Shown in pieces: positions 48,926-61,480 of a stretch of 64,000 bases of DNA. Under the pieces are notes generated by a model. That model saw nothing but the letters and a program-made list of their open reading frames with translations. It was not told where the DNA came from and ran no database searches. A program made the translations under genes and the position numbers. Each line of letters begins with the position of its first letter. Positions within the stretch are counted from its first letter, which is position 1. Source of the stretch: Epiperipatus broadwayi (Eukaryota; Onychophora; Udeonychophora; Euonychophora; Peripatidae); assembly GCA_028023455.1 (NCBI GenBank), contig JAQFVV010012394.1, forward strand, positions 22,834,900 to 22,898,899, read 5' to 3'.

Positions 48926-49619
48926 TATTTTTTATCATATTAAAATTAGTCTTCATGATTTAGCTTAACTTGCTTCACCATCTATTCGCAGTTTCAACCA
49001 GTTTACCAACGTATCCTTCACTTATTTCTTTCAACTTAAATGAGAGCACTTTTTTGTTTATATTATTCCTTAGTATATTGTAAATGTGAGTAATATGTGT
49101 TTATCAAAAGGTGGTATAATTTATTAAATCCCAGATCACGTCCAATAAAGTTTTTTGAATTTCCAATTATTATTTTGTAGTATAAAAAAGGATGCAACTG
49201 CATTGGTTCACGCTTTGAATCCAGAGTCCATATTGATAAAGGCAAGTCAGAAACTTAGCTTGTGATGAAGTAATGAAGTACTCTAGCATATGGTATCTGC
49301 TGATTAATCAAGCTTACATTACAAGGCGTTAAAGTAGTAGATAAGGTGTACTAAAATTTTCTCAATGACCATTCATCTAACTAAATAATAACACTTTTTT
49401 TTTCAGACTGTAAAAATATTTTGTCATTACTATTTAAATCTCTTTCTAATATGTTTATTAAAAATATTTTTTTCTAGCATTATTTTTGACTAAATCATAT
49501 ATAGAACATTAAATGATGATTACATTTTTGGTAGAAGCATAAAAATGAAGATTATTCTTAACATCCTGAAACTGCCTAAAGTAAGCTCACCTTTATTAAC
49601 TACTAACTATTATGCTCCA
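48926..49619. other. Intronic DNA, nothing recognised
   Basis: AT-rich sequence up to the LINE 3' end. Confidence 0.5.
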
Positions 49620-52600
49620 TCATCAACCATTATCGATCCACTGCAGGATGAAGGTCTCTCCAAGTTCAATCCATCTTCTCCGATCTTTAGCTTCTCTTCT
49701 CCACATCACCCTGCACTCCATCCATTTAACGTGTGGTCTCTTTCTGGGTCTTTTACAATTTCTTGGAATCCGATTTAAGATTTCAATTGTCCATCTATTA
49801 TCATCTCTTCTAGCAATATGTCCAGCCCAATTCCACTTCAATCTTTTCAATTCCACTTCAATCTTTTAATTTTTTCAATGAGGTCAGTAACACCTGTTTG
49901 TTCTCTTACCCATACATGTGTTTTCGATCTCTTCTTGTTACTCCCAACATGCATCTCTCCATATTTCTTTGAGTAGTCTGAAGTCTCTGTATTGCTCTTC
50001 TATTAAGTATCCAAGTCTCGGATCCATAAGTAAGAACTGGTAAAACCCATTTATTAAAAACCTTCCTTTTCAAACACATAGGCATATTTCCTTTTAGTGT
50101 CAAGTTATCTCTAACAAAAGCACTCCAACCAAGTTTAATTCTATGATTAATTTCATCCATCATGTTTCTAACTGTATTAATAATCTGACCAAGGTATTTG
50201 TAACTGTTAACTTTTTCTAATTCATCATAATCAATCTTTATTTTCATATTTTGAGCAAAGCGATTAAACATTACTTTAGTCTTTTTAACATTTATCTTTA
50301 GTCCTACTTTCATCTGATAACTCATGCAAAATTTCCTACAGCTCTGAAGCATTATTTGCAAAAACAACTACATCATCTGCAAAATCTAAATGACTTAAAT
50401 AATCTCCATTTACTTTCATTCCTTTAGTTTCCCATTTTAATACACAAAATACTTCTTGCAACACTGCTGTAAAAAGTTTTGGAGATATGGAGTCACCTTG
50501 TCTTACATCTTTCTCAATGTTGACTTTCCCAGTATCATTATGTAATCTAATTGTTGCTGTTGCATTTTTATAAATATTCTTAATCACTGAAGAAATATTT
50601 ATAGAATCAAATGCCTTTTCATAATCTACAAATCCAAAACATAATGGCAACTCATATTCATTTGTCCTTTCTATAACTTCTCTCAATACCTGTATATGAT
50701 CTACTGTACTAAAACCACTTTTAAATCCAGCTTGTGCTCTTGGTTAGTGGAAATCCAATGTTCTCTGTAGACAAGTTGTAATTATTTTGGTAAAAATTTT
50801 GTATAAAACTGATAAAAGACTGATAGGTCTGTAATTTCTAATATCTTCTATACTGCATTCTTCCAATCATCTGGTACATCTTTATCATTTAGACATTTGG
50901 TATATAACTTTGCTAAAAAAAATTATAATTCTTCACCTGCTTCTTTTAATATATCAATTATAATTCCATCATTATTTGGAGTCTTTTTTTTCTTCATACA
51001 TTTTATTGCATGTCTCACTTCTTCATTTAAAATTCTGGGCAATTCGGAAGACATAATAGTTATAGGAGATACTTGGTCTTTATTACTATATAATTTTTGA
51101 TAAAAGTCTTTTACTCATTTCATGATTCCATCTTTTTTTCTTATTGCAGATATAAATTTCCTACCAATACCAAAATGTTATTTTACATTATTGAGACTTA
51201 TTTTCTTCTATAGCTTTCCTTGCTAGTTCACAGTTATACTTTCTTATATCATTTTGAACTCTTTTCTGCACCATTTTACAAAATTAGAGATATTCAATCC
51301 TTTTTAATGCATAATTTTTGTATATCTTCATATTCCTTCGTATATTCTCTAGTCTCAGTAGAAATGTTATTGGTCAATTGCTGCCTTTTTCTACCAGTTA
51401 TCTTTGTTGCAGTTTTTAAAAGTGTATCAGTTATTTCCATATTAATTTTATTCAAATCTGAATCATGTTCAAAATCTACTAATACTTGAAACTGATTTGT
51501 AAGTTCTAATTTAAATTCATTAGAATGTTTCTGAAGATTAGGAATATCAACTGTAAATATTGTTTTTCTTAATAATTTTTGTCTCTCTAGTTTTGCATTA
51601 ACACATACCTTACTAATCGATGATCACTTCCTTTGTTAAATTTATTAAAAAATATTACAATTTTAAAATGTATTTTCTGTTAGTCGAAGTATAATCCAAT
51701 TCTGCTGTAACTTCATTTGGATGCTTACATGTCCAGTTCCTTTTAACAATTTTCTCAAAAAAATTCATAATATAAAGTTTTTCTTTTTCTGCAAACTCTA
51801 CAAGTCTATGTCCTCTTTCATTTCTATTACCATAACCAAAATTTTCTACAGCACTTTCATCTTTCATTTGTTTACTCATTCTAGCATTAAAGTCTCCCAT
51901 AACAATTTTAAAATGTTGTTTCCTCTGATCAACGCCTTTTGAACATCCATATAAAAATTTTCTATTACTTCATCACTATGAGAACTTGTTGGGGCATAAA
52001 CCTGAATTATCTGCTATTAAGATGTATAACTAATCTTGCCACTCTGTCATGTTGTTCTTCACTTTTTATTTATAATGAATCCTACTCCACTTGTATTTCC
52101 AATATTTGTGCCTTTATAATAGAGTACATGTCCACTTTTTAAATCGTCTCTTTACCTTTTCTTCTAATTTCAAAAAGTCCCATTTAATATAAGACAGTTC
52201 TTTTCATTCTTGCAATCTTCCTTCACTTGAAAGTGATCTGCAGTTGTAAGTACTTAAATAAAAAGTCGTCGTCAAATTGCAGCCTGAGTCCGCAATCAGG
52301 GGATTCTTAGCATTATCCGCCTTCAGCCACCATCCACTGCCTTGGTTGGTGACTTTACAGCCTCCTGGGAATAAGGGCCATGATTTATTTTTGTCTGTCA
52401 TAATTGTATTGGAAAAATATTTATCATTTACACAAACATTCATTCTGCCTTATCAGGCAACTGAGAAGAAAGACCATAGTGTTTCTTGATCTTAAACTCA
52501 GAGGTAAAAAGCCAATAAACTCACCACGCTGGCTAATGCATGTTGGTGAGCAGCCCATTCATGTTTGTATACTATATGAATAATCACATAGTAATAACAG

Positions 52601-52705
52601 CTGCAACGACAAAAACGTATGGAGTGGGCATTAGGAATTTGTCCTGCTCGGTTTCTTTAAGGCCTCCAAGAGGAATCAAAGGGTCTCCTTTCTGCATATG
52701 AATGT
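49620..52705 (-). mobile_element. RTE-type LINE, nearly complete, disabled (copy 1)
   Basis: Minus strand, 5' end about 52705 and 3' end about 49620, ending GTTGATGATG as RTE elements do. Ordered pieces follow. The endonuclease start is at 52443-52204 (GTYNC-like start, SLSSEGRLQE). The endonuclease centre is at 51900-51655 (MGDFNARM, GNRNERGHRLVEF, ELDY). The RT is at 50686-50336 (DYEKAFDSI, VRQGDSISPKLF, FADDVVVFA). Thumb and C-terminal parts are at 50367-49906 (LPVLTYGSETWIL) and 49856-49623 (GHIARRDDNRWTIEIL). The frames are split by frameshifts and stops, so it is inactive, but the motifs are well kept. Colinear with the plus-strand copy at 61823. No ORF1 was seen. Confidence 0.9.
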
Positions 52706-53524
52706 TTATACTTGAAACTGATGAGTAGGTCATGTACTACTACTTCTGGTACTTTGGCTTATTCTCTTGAACACCTTAAAATTTTTATATTTTCTTTATG
52801 GATGTCCATGTAGCTACAGATCAAAGAATCTTTTCTAGATGAAAAGTCAGACTCATAGTAAATTGTGAACTATTTAAAAAAATAATTCACTTTTGAACTA
52901 ATTAACAGAGTGGTTGCAAGATTTTGGGCAGCAAAATATTTTATATGGAGGGGGGGGGCATAAGTCAGGATTTGTATGTCTGTAATTTGTTATGCTAATT
53001 ATGAATTGAGTAGCCATGATCTCATTCTGCATTTTTTGAAATTAAATTGATAGGACTTGTATCTAGTGTTTTAAATATCTTATTTTTAAACATTTTACCC
53101 TCAAGACATCACAAGACTAATAATCTAGTCATCACATTGTCTTTTGCTTATATATCTATTTTCCCAAAGCTGGATGGTAATGCTTATTAATCTCTATCCA
53201 AAGGTTCAAGTGCACTATTCAAAAAAAATCCAAAAAGCTCATCACTGATGAACGCTGTAAACTACTCTAGGAATATTTGGATAGGAAAAACAATACTAAA
53301 GCACAAATTGTAAAAAAAAAAATGTCTTTATAATGATGCTTTTTTAAAAAAAATTGAGGCAAAGTAACAAAAAAGAAGGAAGAATAAATAAAATGAATAT
53401 CTTGGAGAAAACTTGGAAAGAAGTCTAGTTCGCTGCTCATTTGCATGACATTTTCCAGCACATATGATTTAGATGAGACTGTAATACTTCCAGGAATGTT
53501 TGTCAAGAAATTTTGATTTTGGCT
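52706..53524. other. Intronic DNA with a possible foldback remnant
   Basis: A 9-G run is at 52950-52958. At 53200-53285 CTCATCACTGATGAACGC followed by a CTCTAGGAATATTTGGATAGG string faintly resembles the foldback family centre and arm. Otherwise nothing was recognised. Confidence 0.4.
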
Positions 53525-53770
53525 TTAACCCATCAATGTTCAATTATCTGCTTATGAACTCCAGTCATAATGCAGTTGACGGCTGATGATTATATGTCGG
53601 AAGTCCTTGATGCTGATCTCACCAAGGTCACACCATTTATTGAAGTGGATGACAGGGCCAGGTATGCCGTCTCAACAATGTGAATCAGAGTTAATCTGTT
53701 TTAGCATGACATGCAGAAGGAATGGCAATAAGATGCTCTGGACTCGTAAAGTTTTTATTTTCAGATTATT
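53525..53770 (+). other. Unassigned exon-like segment
   Basis: Unusually complex for this intron. One plus frame at about 53576-53680 reads LTADDYMSEVLDADLTKV then TPFIEVDDRARYAVSTM before a stop. Another open frame spans 53586-53798. No family was recognised. It could be a retroposed gene fragment or an unknown repeat. Confidence 0.35.
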
Positions 53771-54217
53771 TTATAAAAATCAAACATTCATTTTGTGAAA
53801 AAAATATGGAAAAATTTTTAATTTTTGGATTAGTATTTTCATTACTAGGTGGCTCTATATGGTACATAAAAGCAAAAAGAAATTAAAAAGTAATAGCCAT
53901 CTAACATATATATATGTAGAGCTATATTAAATCTACAAAAAAATAGAATTTCTGTTGAAAATAAAATAAAAAAATCAAATAAGGCAATTTTACTTGCTTA
54001 ATGAAACTCCCAATAGATGACACTGGAGTAGTGTGAATTACAGCTTCCATTGCATATGATGAAAGTTATGCAGAGAAAGGTTTATGATCTTGAGTTTTGA
54101 TATTTATAAGTTAGGGATATCTATTTAAAGTTTATATTTTTTATTATTACTTCTTTTAAGTTCTTATTTTCAGATTTTTGATTCTTCAAAATAATTTTTT
54201 TTTTTTTTTTTTTTTAG

Positions 54218-57200
54218 GTGGACGGCACATTCAACATGGTTCAGACAATATTATTACTGAGATACTCATAAATCCAGAAGTTAACTTCTTATGTCAAAGT
54301 CTTAAAAATCTTTTTATTAGTCATACAAAACACAAGCATATTATTTATGTTGGTCATGCTTGGGAAGGAACAGGGTCATGGATTCTGCAAGATGACAATT
54401 TTACTTTTCAGAATTTTGCCCAGATATTTCATGATAGTGATGTTGATAGGATTCTCAAAAAACAAGCAGGTAGTAGTTTACATTTGCATTGCTTCGCTGA
54501 AGGAGAATGGTCGACCAGTAATTGTAGTAAACAGGACTTTGGTAAGGTGTTATCCATCACAGTTAATCCTGAAGAGAAGCTTAGTGAACTGTCAGGTGTT
54601 ATTCAGTTTTCTTCTTATATAGGTAATTTTATTACTGTTCAATCACTGACAGATCTTTTACAACCTTCAGATATTGCTGGAAATATTCGATACAATAAAC
54701 CTACTTTATATATATTTCCAGCCAAACAAGGTGATTCAGCATTATTTGGTATTGGAGGCTTCAGCATGCTTTTTGATGGAGGGTTTGGCCGCAAAGCATG
54801 TTTTTGGGATTTTTCTCGACATTTAGATAGAATTGATGCATTAATGATCTCTAGTGTGAGTGAAGGTAATTTAAATGGAATTGGCAACGTATTAAAACGT
54901 AAAGTATCTGAGAATGTGTATCCACAAATCGGGTGTGCATTTTTTAATGGTATTGAACCTAGACAAACAGAAGTCAGAGATTCAAGCAAGCATAAAAAAA
55001 ATGGTTTGTTATTAAGCTTGATAGAAGAAGGAACTTCCATAATAAATAATCTTAAGTACTTAGGTTTGAAAACACACACCTGCTATCGAAATCCAAGTGC
55101 TCCAAATTTAGAGCCTATAAATTTGTATCATAAAGTTGGATATGGAACATTAGATATGTACATACTGAATCCTGTTAAAGATAGTAAAGAACACAAAGAT
55201 TTTACTCATTTATTGTTAAATCAAAAAAAGAATTTTGCTAGTCATAAAGTAAACGTTAAACTAGGAGGAAAAGATGTCGCTGTTCCTCTTTCTAGTGCTA
55301 CTTCCGTTTGTTCTTTGTTAGTGTGGTCTCCGGAATCTGCTAATGATAAAGTTACTAGAATTTTATTTCCTGGTAACTGTCCTCAGCAGAAAATCTTTGA
55401 AGCTTTGGAAAAAGCCAAGAATATGGATCTTTTAAAATATCCTGTTTTTTCTGATTCTCTTTTATTGACTCAGAAAGCAGGAAAAGTACGTGCAAAAAAT
55501 AACACAGAGAGCAAACCACTTAGAGTAACTACTTCCAAACCTGCGTCAAAAGTAGATTTAAAAAAGACCAATAGTAGCCAATTAAAATCTCCAGTAACAA
55601 AAATGCCAAAAACAAATGCAACTGGAACCAAGACAAAATTTGAACCAAAAATTCAGAAAGAAGAAATTAACAAAAAGGCTGCTGAAATGAATAAGAAACC
55701 AGATAGTTCTAAATTATCTCCTGCCAGCTTAAGCCCTAGTCCACCTGCAGCTATTGTTAGCCCCTATCAACCCCAAGAAGTTTCCTCAGATCCTCAGAAT
55801 CAATCAAGTCCACTATCAAATAATGAATTGAGTGTAAAAATTGATCCAGTTTCATTTGATAAAGAATCTCCTCCTTCTACCCCTTCCACTATCGAACAAG
55901 ATGTAATTGCATCAACACCTAGAATAGCTTCAAATGAGAACTTAGATGAAAGTTTTGCATCTCAAGAGAATCAGATAGAATCCACTGTGACAAATACTGA
56001 GACTGCCCTAACTCAAGAAACTACTTCAGTAATGACCCAAAGTTTTTCAGAAATTACTGTAGATGCTAGAGATGAGTTTGTTTTTCAAGGTCCTGAAGAT
56101 AATAAGCCTGAAAATATAGAGTCAGAAATTAAAGGGGATATTTTCGTAGATGAAGTTGCATTGCAAGACAATCACGATACAGTCAGTTTAGCAACTTCAT
56201 TTCCAGAACCATACATGGAGAATGAATTCTGTCAAGATTTTGAGCAGGCTGCAACAAAACATGGTGTTGAAAATTATCCTAGCAATACAGAAGAAGAATT
56301 AATTGATGTCGGATCAAATGCAGAGCAAGATTTACTTGATTCCAGAACTTCGCCTCTTGTTCCCGAATTAAGTTCATCGATGACATCTCATGACATTCCA
56401 TTAGATAGAGATTCTCATGATTATATAGACTCGGGTGATGGTTCATCTGATCCTGATGTTGAAACTGAAGACATTGATGTTATTCATGATCAAGAATCTT
56501 TACAGCAATTGCCTTCGCAAGGAAATTACAACCACGAAGAATATTGCATAGATGCAGAAGATGATGAGCCGGGTGAATCAGATAATTTAGATCAACCACG
56601 AGTTATAGAAATTTTGCGAGAAGAATTGCCATCATCACACGGTGCCCAAGCAATAGAAGAATATGTTTATTCAACTGAAGAATCTGAACAGGAAGTATAT
56701 GTTCATGGTGATTCAGAACCACCTTCTGAAGCAACAGATATTCCTGAAGATGATCTTATAATTCACCAGCCTATATCTGAAACTTTTGATTCTTTTTACA
56801 AGTCTTCAGTAAATCAAGCAGATAAAATAATTACAGAAAGTTCACATAGTGATGAAAAATCTGAAATTTGTGAGTACGATAACTTCTATTCTAAAGAAAT
56901 ATCTAATAGTTTGATTTTGGACCATTCAGTTGAATCATCTACTGCAATTATTGATAATATGAAATCACTTAGAAGCAGTGAAATTTCTGATTTTAATAAT
57001 CAGAATCAGTGGGATTCCAATGAACATTCCACTGATACATCGTATGACAATGGTATTCCAGATGCTCTTCAAAATTTTCCTGATCCTATTCACAATGAAT
57101 CTTCTGTTTCAGAAGATTTTTTTCAGCATGGGGGAAATCAGATTTCTGCAGACAGTGACTTCGTTGGTACATTTGAAAGTCATGGAATGGATATTCATTA

Positions 57201-58329
57201 TGATGATTCTGATAGACAAATCAAAGAATTGGATTTTGAAGAAAATCAACAACTGAGAGAACAAATGCCACTTGAAAAATTTGAATTTTCCATGTTTGAT
57301 CAGTTTACAGATTCAGAAAATCTTCAAACAGAAGAAATGAAAACTACTCAAATAAATGATTTTGAATTACCTATACCAATCGAGAATGATAAGCAATGTA
57401 CAGAAGTAGAAAAACAGGACATTGAATCTTTAACCACAAGCTATGATAATCAGACATCAATAGCTAGTCATCATATTGATCCTTTTGAAAAGTGGGGTAA
57501 TCCATTAGCTTTACCGATGCCCCCTCCTCCAGATGATAGTCCTGATACTCCCTCAACTCCCGTATCTTCGAGTAATGTAAATGACCAATTTCCTGGAGTG
57601 AAAAAAACAAAAACTGTATCCAAAACAAGTAAAGGAAATGCTGCCACTCGACCTGTAAAAAAAGATAGTAAAAATTCAAGTACTCTTGCTAAATCCAAAC
57701 TTGCCCCGAAACCTGAACTGAAAGATTCTAATAAGCGTATTATGTCTGCCCGCATAGAAAAGACTACTGTCAAAACTGAAATAAAACAAAGACCTGCATC
57801 TGCTAAAGCTGCATTATCTTCAAGCGCTGTAGCAAATAATATTATAAATGGAAATAATAGTAATAGTACAAAGAGAGCTAAGTCCCCTCTAAAGCTTCCA
57901 TTAGATAAGAAGTCGGCACCTTCTCGTCTGGGCAATTCTCCCAAAACTTCTTCAGCAAAAGTTTTACCTCTTTCACCTGTTATACCTGTCTACGTAGATT
58001 TAACTTATATTCCACATCATGGAAATTCGCAGTACAGTGATATAGAATTTTTCCGCAAAGTACGTTCTAGATACTATATTCTTAGCAGCTTAACACCTAA
58101 CAGGCAAACTTTGGACGCTCTTTTAGAAGCTAAACAAACTTGGGAAGACAAGCAGTTAGAAGTTACTATTATTCCAACTTACGATTCACCAATCTTGGGT
58201 CATTGGTATGCTTTAAATGTTGATCAGATTAATCAAAACAAAATAAGCCTTGCACCTGCCGCTAACTGTTGCATTATTAATCTTCAGGATCACGAAACTA
58301 GTTGCTTAGCATATCGGTTAGAATTTTAA
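54218..58329 (+). CDS. MAP1: MAP1/futsch-type microtubule-associated protein, terminal exon
   Basis: The exon starts after a 21-T tract and AG (54216-54217) and encodes 1369 residues to TAA. Residues 1-430 are the conserved MAP1 N-terminal region. It has a metallo-beta-lactamase-like part (IFPAKQGDSALFGIGGF near 165-182, HLDRIDALMISS near 200) and the LLVWSPE...ILFPGN block (367-386). The usual metal-binding His/Asp cluster of that fold is replaced (SSVSEGNLNG), as in known MAP1s, so it is not an enzyme. Residues 430-520 are Lys/Ser/Pro-rich, 530-1095 long acidic and Ser-rich, about 1096-1121 Pro-rich (LPMPPPPDDSP), and 1122-1250 basic, a likely microtubule-binding segment of the light chain. 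Residues 1254-1369 are the MAP1 light-chain C-terminus (VYVDLTYIPHHG, EFFRKVRSRYY, VTIIPTYDSP). MAP1s bind microtubules in neurons and are cleaved into heavy and light chains. The MAP1B-type KKEE repeats are absent. At about 1.4 kDa-thousand residues it lies between human MAP1S and MAP1B in length. Confidence 0.97.
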
Positions 58330-59850
58330 ACTTTTTAATTAAAAAAAAAAAAGAATACCAGGCAAAACATCTTCATGCTCATATTTTAATAAATCATTAA
58401 ATATACTGAGCATGAAAAATTAAATAAAAGAAAGTGAAATCTTTAACAGCCATAAAATTTTATACCCTCCATCCATCTTCTGATTTCTTAATTAATAATC
58501 GGTGAGTACATTTTTCCCCAAAAAGTTATACCCATATTATGACTGCAATATTTATATGTAGTAGGTAGATGCTGATAAGTATTTTAAACGTAAAAAAAAA
58601 AATAATAATAATAATTTGGGTGTACATATTGATCTATTTTATAAATTGTAAAACAGAAAATGGAAGTGCTAAGAATTAATATGAATTTAGTAAATAATTT
58701 TACAGTTCATTCCCTGCTAATTAGCTGATTTTTTTTTTTATGTAGATATTGTAGATTACTATATGCGTATATATATGGACTATATTGAAATGTGTAAAGC
58801 ATATGACAATCATATCTATACAATTAAGCGACTGTGCTATCTAAAATCGTAAGCCCTGGATTATTACAGGTGGGAAAAAAGATTTTTTTTTTCTGCTAGT
58901 TAGTCTTATAATGCTGGGTAGTGCAGCTGGTTAAATTACATGGCTAGGTTGTCGTGGTTGTTTGTTGATAATAAATTTCCGATAACATTTATGCATTGGC
59001 TATATTTGATATATACGCAAACATTAATATATATATTACAATTGAAGATGATTGAAGGGTATAATATTAATGAAAGTATTCATTTAATACATATATATAA
59101 GTGTGTGTATATAATTTATGTATGTGTAGATGAATGAATAAAGATTTGCCTTTTATTTATTTTATAGCAAACTTGTTGATTTAAAAAAATACATTTTATC
59201 TGGTTTGGTTTTTAGAGTGTTATTCAGCTTTTGTACTGGACTAATCTAGTTTTCTCTGTTGTCATTATTATTTTTCTAAATCACTTTCATCGCAGTTTAT
59301 TTATAGTGCTTCATCTATTTTTTATTTTAATCATTGTTTCATTTTACAATGTTTCTTCATTCCAGAGAATGTTACTATATAATGATATATGTAAGTTTTA
59401 AAATGATATTAATATATTCAAGTTTTTTTTTTAAAAAAAAAAATATTATTTGTTTTCTCAAGTCTCAGGCTATCCAAAGATGTTATAGTTCCTCCGTTGT
59501 TGTGTTTGTCTTACAAAGCTTTTTCTATTAAACTGTTGGGTTTAAATCAAAATCCCCAAAGCAGCTTGTGATTTTTAAAAAAAATTATATTGTATGAGAG
59601 ATTTTTTTTTTTTAAAAAAAAAAAGATGTTGAAAATTTTACTCAAGTTATTGGAAGAAACAAACTCTTCACTCTCCTTGTTTTTACTCTCAAATATTTTC
59701 TATTAAAATCAAATGGTTTTATTATAGCACTCTTTTTTGTGCACTTTTATTTTTGTTTAACGAGTTTTCATTTTTGCATCATTTGTATTTTGTAGCTATT
59801 GTGATGTCAGAGCAATCATGCATAAGAAATAAATTAATTTAAAATTCATC
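58330..59850 (+). other. Probable 3' UTR of the MAP1 gene
   Basis: AT-rich sequence after the stop codon. AATAAA signals lie at 58388-58393, 58423-58428, 59137-59142 and 59828-59833, the last followed about 20 bases on by a T/GT-rich stretch. Which one is used cannot be decided. No repeat was recognised before 59917. Confidence 0.45.
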
Positions 59851-59916
59851 TTTGATTCATTGTCTTTCTTGTAAAACACATATACACACTTTTAGTCTTT
59901 CCACATGAATAACTTT

Positions 59917-60050
59917 TTAGCCCTTAATGCAACAGTAGAGTGTCGGACTCCCGGGTACAAGTTCTTGGATCGATTCAGGGCTGGCTCTTCCAACGCTCAA
60001 ACGTCTTATAAACTTTCAAGTGCTAAAGCTGTTAGATTACTATTATGAAT
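59917..60050 (+). repeat. tRNA-derived SINE (family S1), best copy
   Basis: The head AGTAGAGTGTCGGACTCCCGG is followed by the B-box-like TTGGATCGATTCAGGG. The body contains GCTCAAACGTCTTATAAACTT and the tail CTAAAGCTGTTAGATTACTATTATGAAT. It defines the sense orientation of the family. An (ATT)-rich end and a further ATTATTATTATGAATGAGAGC nearby are consistent with the tail. Confidence 0.8.
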
Positions 60051-60162
60051 GACGCATTCAAACATATACTCTCTTTTTATTTATATTATGTATATATTAT
60101 TATTATGAATGAGAGCATCTGAGCACCCTCTATTATCCTAATTTATCTAAAATATAAGATGT

Positions 60163-60298
60163 CACACATAACTGCCAAGTTATTAACTATGATTGTATGT
60201 GTTAAACGACTAAACATCACATGACCGGTCTCACACAACTGCCAAATTATTAACTATGATTGTGTGTGTTAAACGACTAAACATCACATGACCGCCAT
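60163..60298. repeat. 68-base tandem duplication at foldback copy C head
   Basis: Two nearly identical units contain CACA-AACTGCCAA-TTATTAACTATGATTGT and GTGTTAAACGACTAAACATCACATGACCG. The second runs into the left arm of the foldback copy. Confidence 0.9.
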
Positions 60299-60840
60299 TT
60301 CTTATGCTTGCTCAAGCTGTTAACTCTCCATACAATAGTGCCACTCAGTGCAAGCCAGAATAATCAATGGATGCAAGGTTTGCGCATAAAATTCCTAATG
60401 CCTACTCATTTTATATCACCAGACTAGTTTCTTTGTAACTTTCATCAGTGAGGAGCCTTGGATCTGAGCACTGCACCTAGATCTTGGGATCTAATGCAAC
60501 CCTCCAGCAGCCACTTTTTATTTCTACTTCACTACAAAAGTATGAGTCTAAAATTGAAAACACAATAATATTTTTCAATCAGAGCTCCTTAGCTTGTATA
60601 GACATATGGGTCTGAACTCAGTTTAGTACCCATACATTTTGGTGCCATTGGTTCTTTAATAACCATAGCCACCAGTATCCTATTAGGCAGGATTGATATT
60701 AAACCACTAAACATCACACGATCACCATTTCTTATGCTTGCTCAAATTGTTAAAACAGGCAAAACTTTCCACACATTCTTGCATCCATTGATTACTCTGG
60801 CTTGCGTTGAGTGGCACTATCATATGGAGCGTTTTGCATG
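60207..60840. repeat. Foldback element, copy C (composite)
   Basis: The left part, 60207-60440, has the family head and arm (CATCACATGACCGCCATTTCTTATGCTTGCTCAA, AACTCTCCATACAATAGTGCC). The centre 60440-60620 matches copy A (AGTGAGGAGCCTTGGATCTGAG, ATCTAATGCAACCCTCCAGC). At 60695-60765 the head is repeated in direct orientation and runs straight into the inverted arm (60775-60840, GCATCCATTGATTACTCTGG). It looks like a second, internally deleted copy joined to or nested in the first. Confidence 0.8.
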
Positions 60841-61386
60841 ATTATATGTGGTTCACGGTCAGGTTTTTGTCGTAATACTTTCATCAGCTGTGCCAAACCC
60901 ACTAACCACAAATCAAACTAGACTAACATAATTGGTTATATTGCATGCACTTTAACTCATTTGATGAGGCTTCTGTGAAAAATTGAATTAATCAAATTCT
61001 TATCTGACTAGAATATATTTGTGTGTAAAAGAAGTAATCATTAATTTTTATGAATAAAAATAAATAACAATCTTTACAAATACATATATATTAACGATAT
61101 GGTTTGTAGGTTCTGCCTTTCCAGGATGTAATTATAAAGGTGCTTGTCATCTACAAAGAATGTCACATTTATTTTGTCTTTGATGCTTTAAAATAAAAGG
61201 AAAACCTAAGCCTATTCTGATTTATGATTGGTAAAGTTAAGGTTTGAACACTTTATGAAAGGGATTCCTTAATCAGAATTTAATTTTACATGTAATATTT
61301 TAAAATTTTATTTAAATAATAAACCAAGAGAAAATCGTAAAGGCTTGGCAATGTCTTTACAGAAATTGGTTATATATATATTTTTT
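60841..61386. other. Non-coding, nothing recognised
   Basis: AT-rich with no repeat match seen. Confidence 0.5.
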
Positions 61387-61480
61387 TCATGTGTCGAATG
61401 CATTGAACGGGAAGCTAACTCGGGCCAGCTGCTTGGAAGGGAGCTATGCCAGCCGCTAGGCCACCAACGTTTGACATATA
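61387..61480 (-). repeat. tRNA-derived SINE head (family S2), copy 2
   Basis: The minus strand has the A-box GTTGGTGGCCTAGCGGCTGG, the anticodon-arm-like CCTTCCAAGCAGCTGG, and a decayed B-box CGAGTTAGCTTCCCG. Then comes ATGCATTCGACACATG, matching the sequence that follows the 33006-33097 copy. An A-run follows in sense. Confidence 0.7.

Larger units (their letters stand above)
40558..54217 (+). other. MAP1 intron, 13.66 kb, phase 1
   Basis: From donor GTAATA at 40558 to a run of 21 T followed by AG at 54216-54217. The MAP1 family alignment is continuous across the junction, so no exon is expected inside. It carries repeat R1 and R2 copies, a hAT element, a small hAT-like remnant, a SINE fragment and a nearly complete LINE; the stretches between are AT-rich and unassigned. 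Confidence 0.9.

Noticed and set aside
53200-53285. A fourth foldback copy
   Set aside because: Only short, weak similarity to the family centre and arm; noted within the intron entry.
54178-54217. ATG at 54178 as the MAP1 start
   Set aside because: It lies in the intron before the 21-T tract and AG. The homology begins at 54218 and needs the upstream exon.
54639-57944. Minus-strand frames of 146 and 157 residues over the MAP1 exon
   Set aside because: They are shadows of the real coding strand and match no family.
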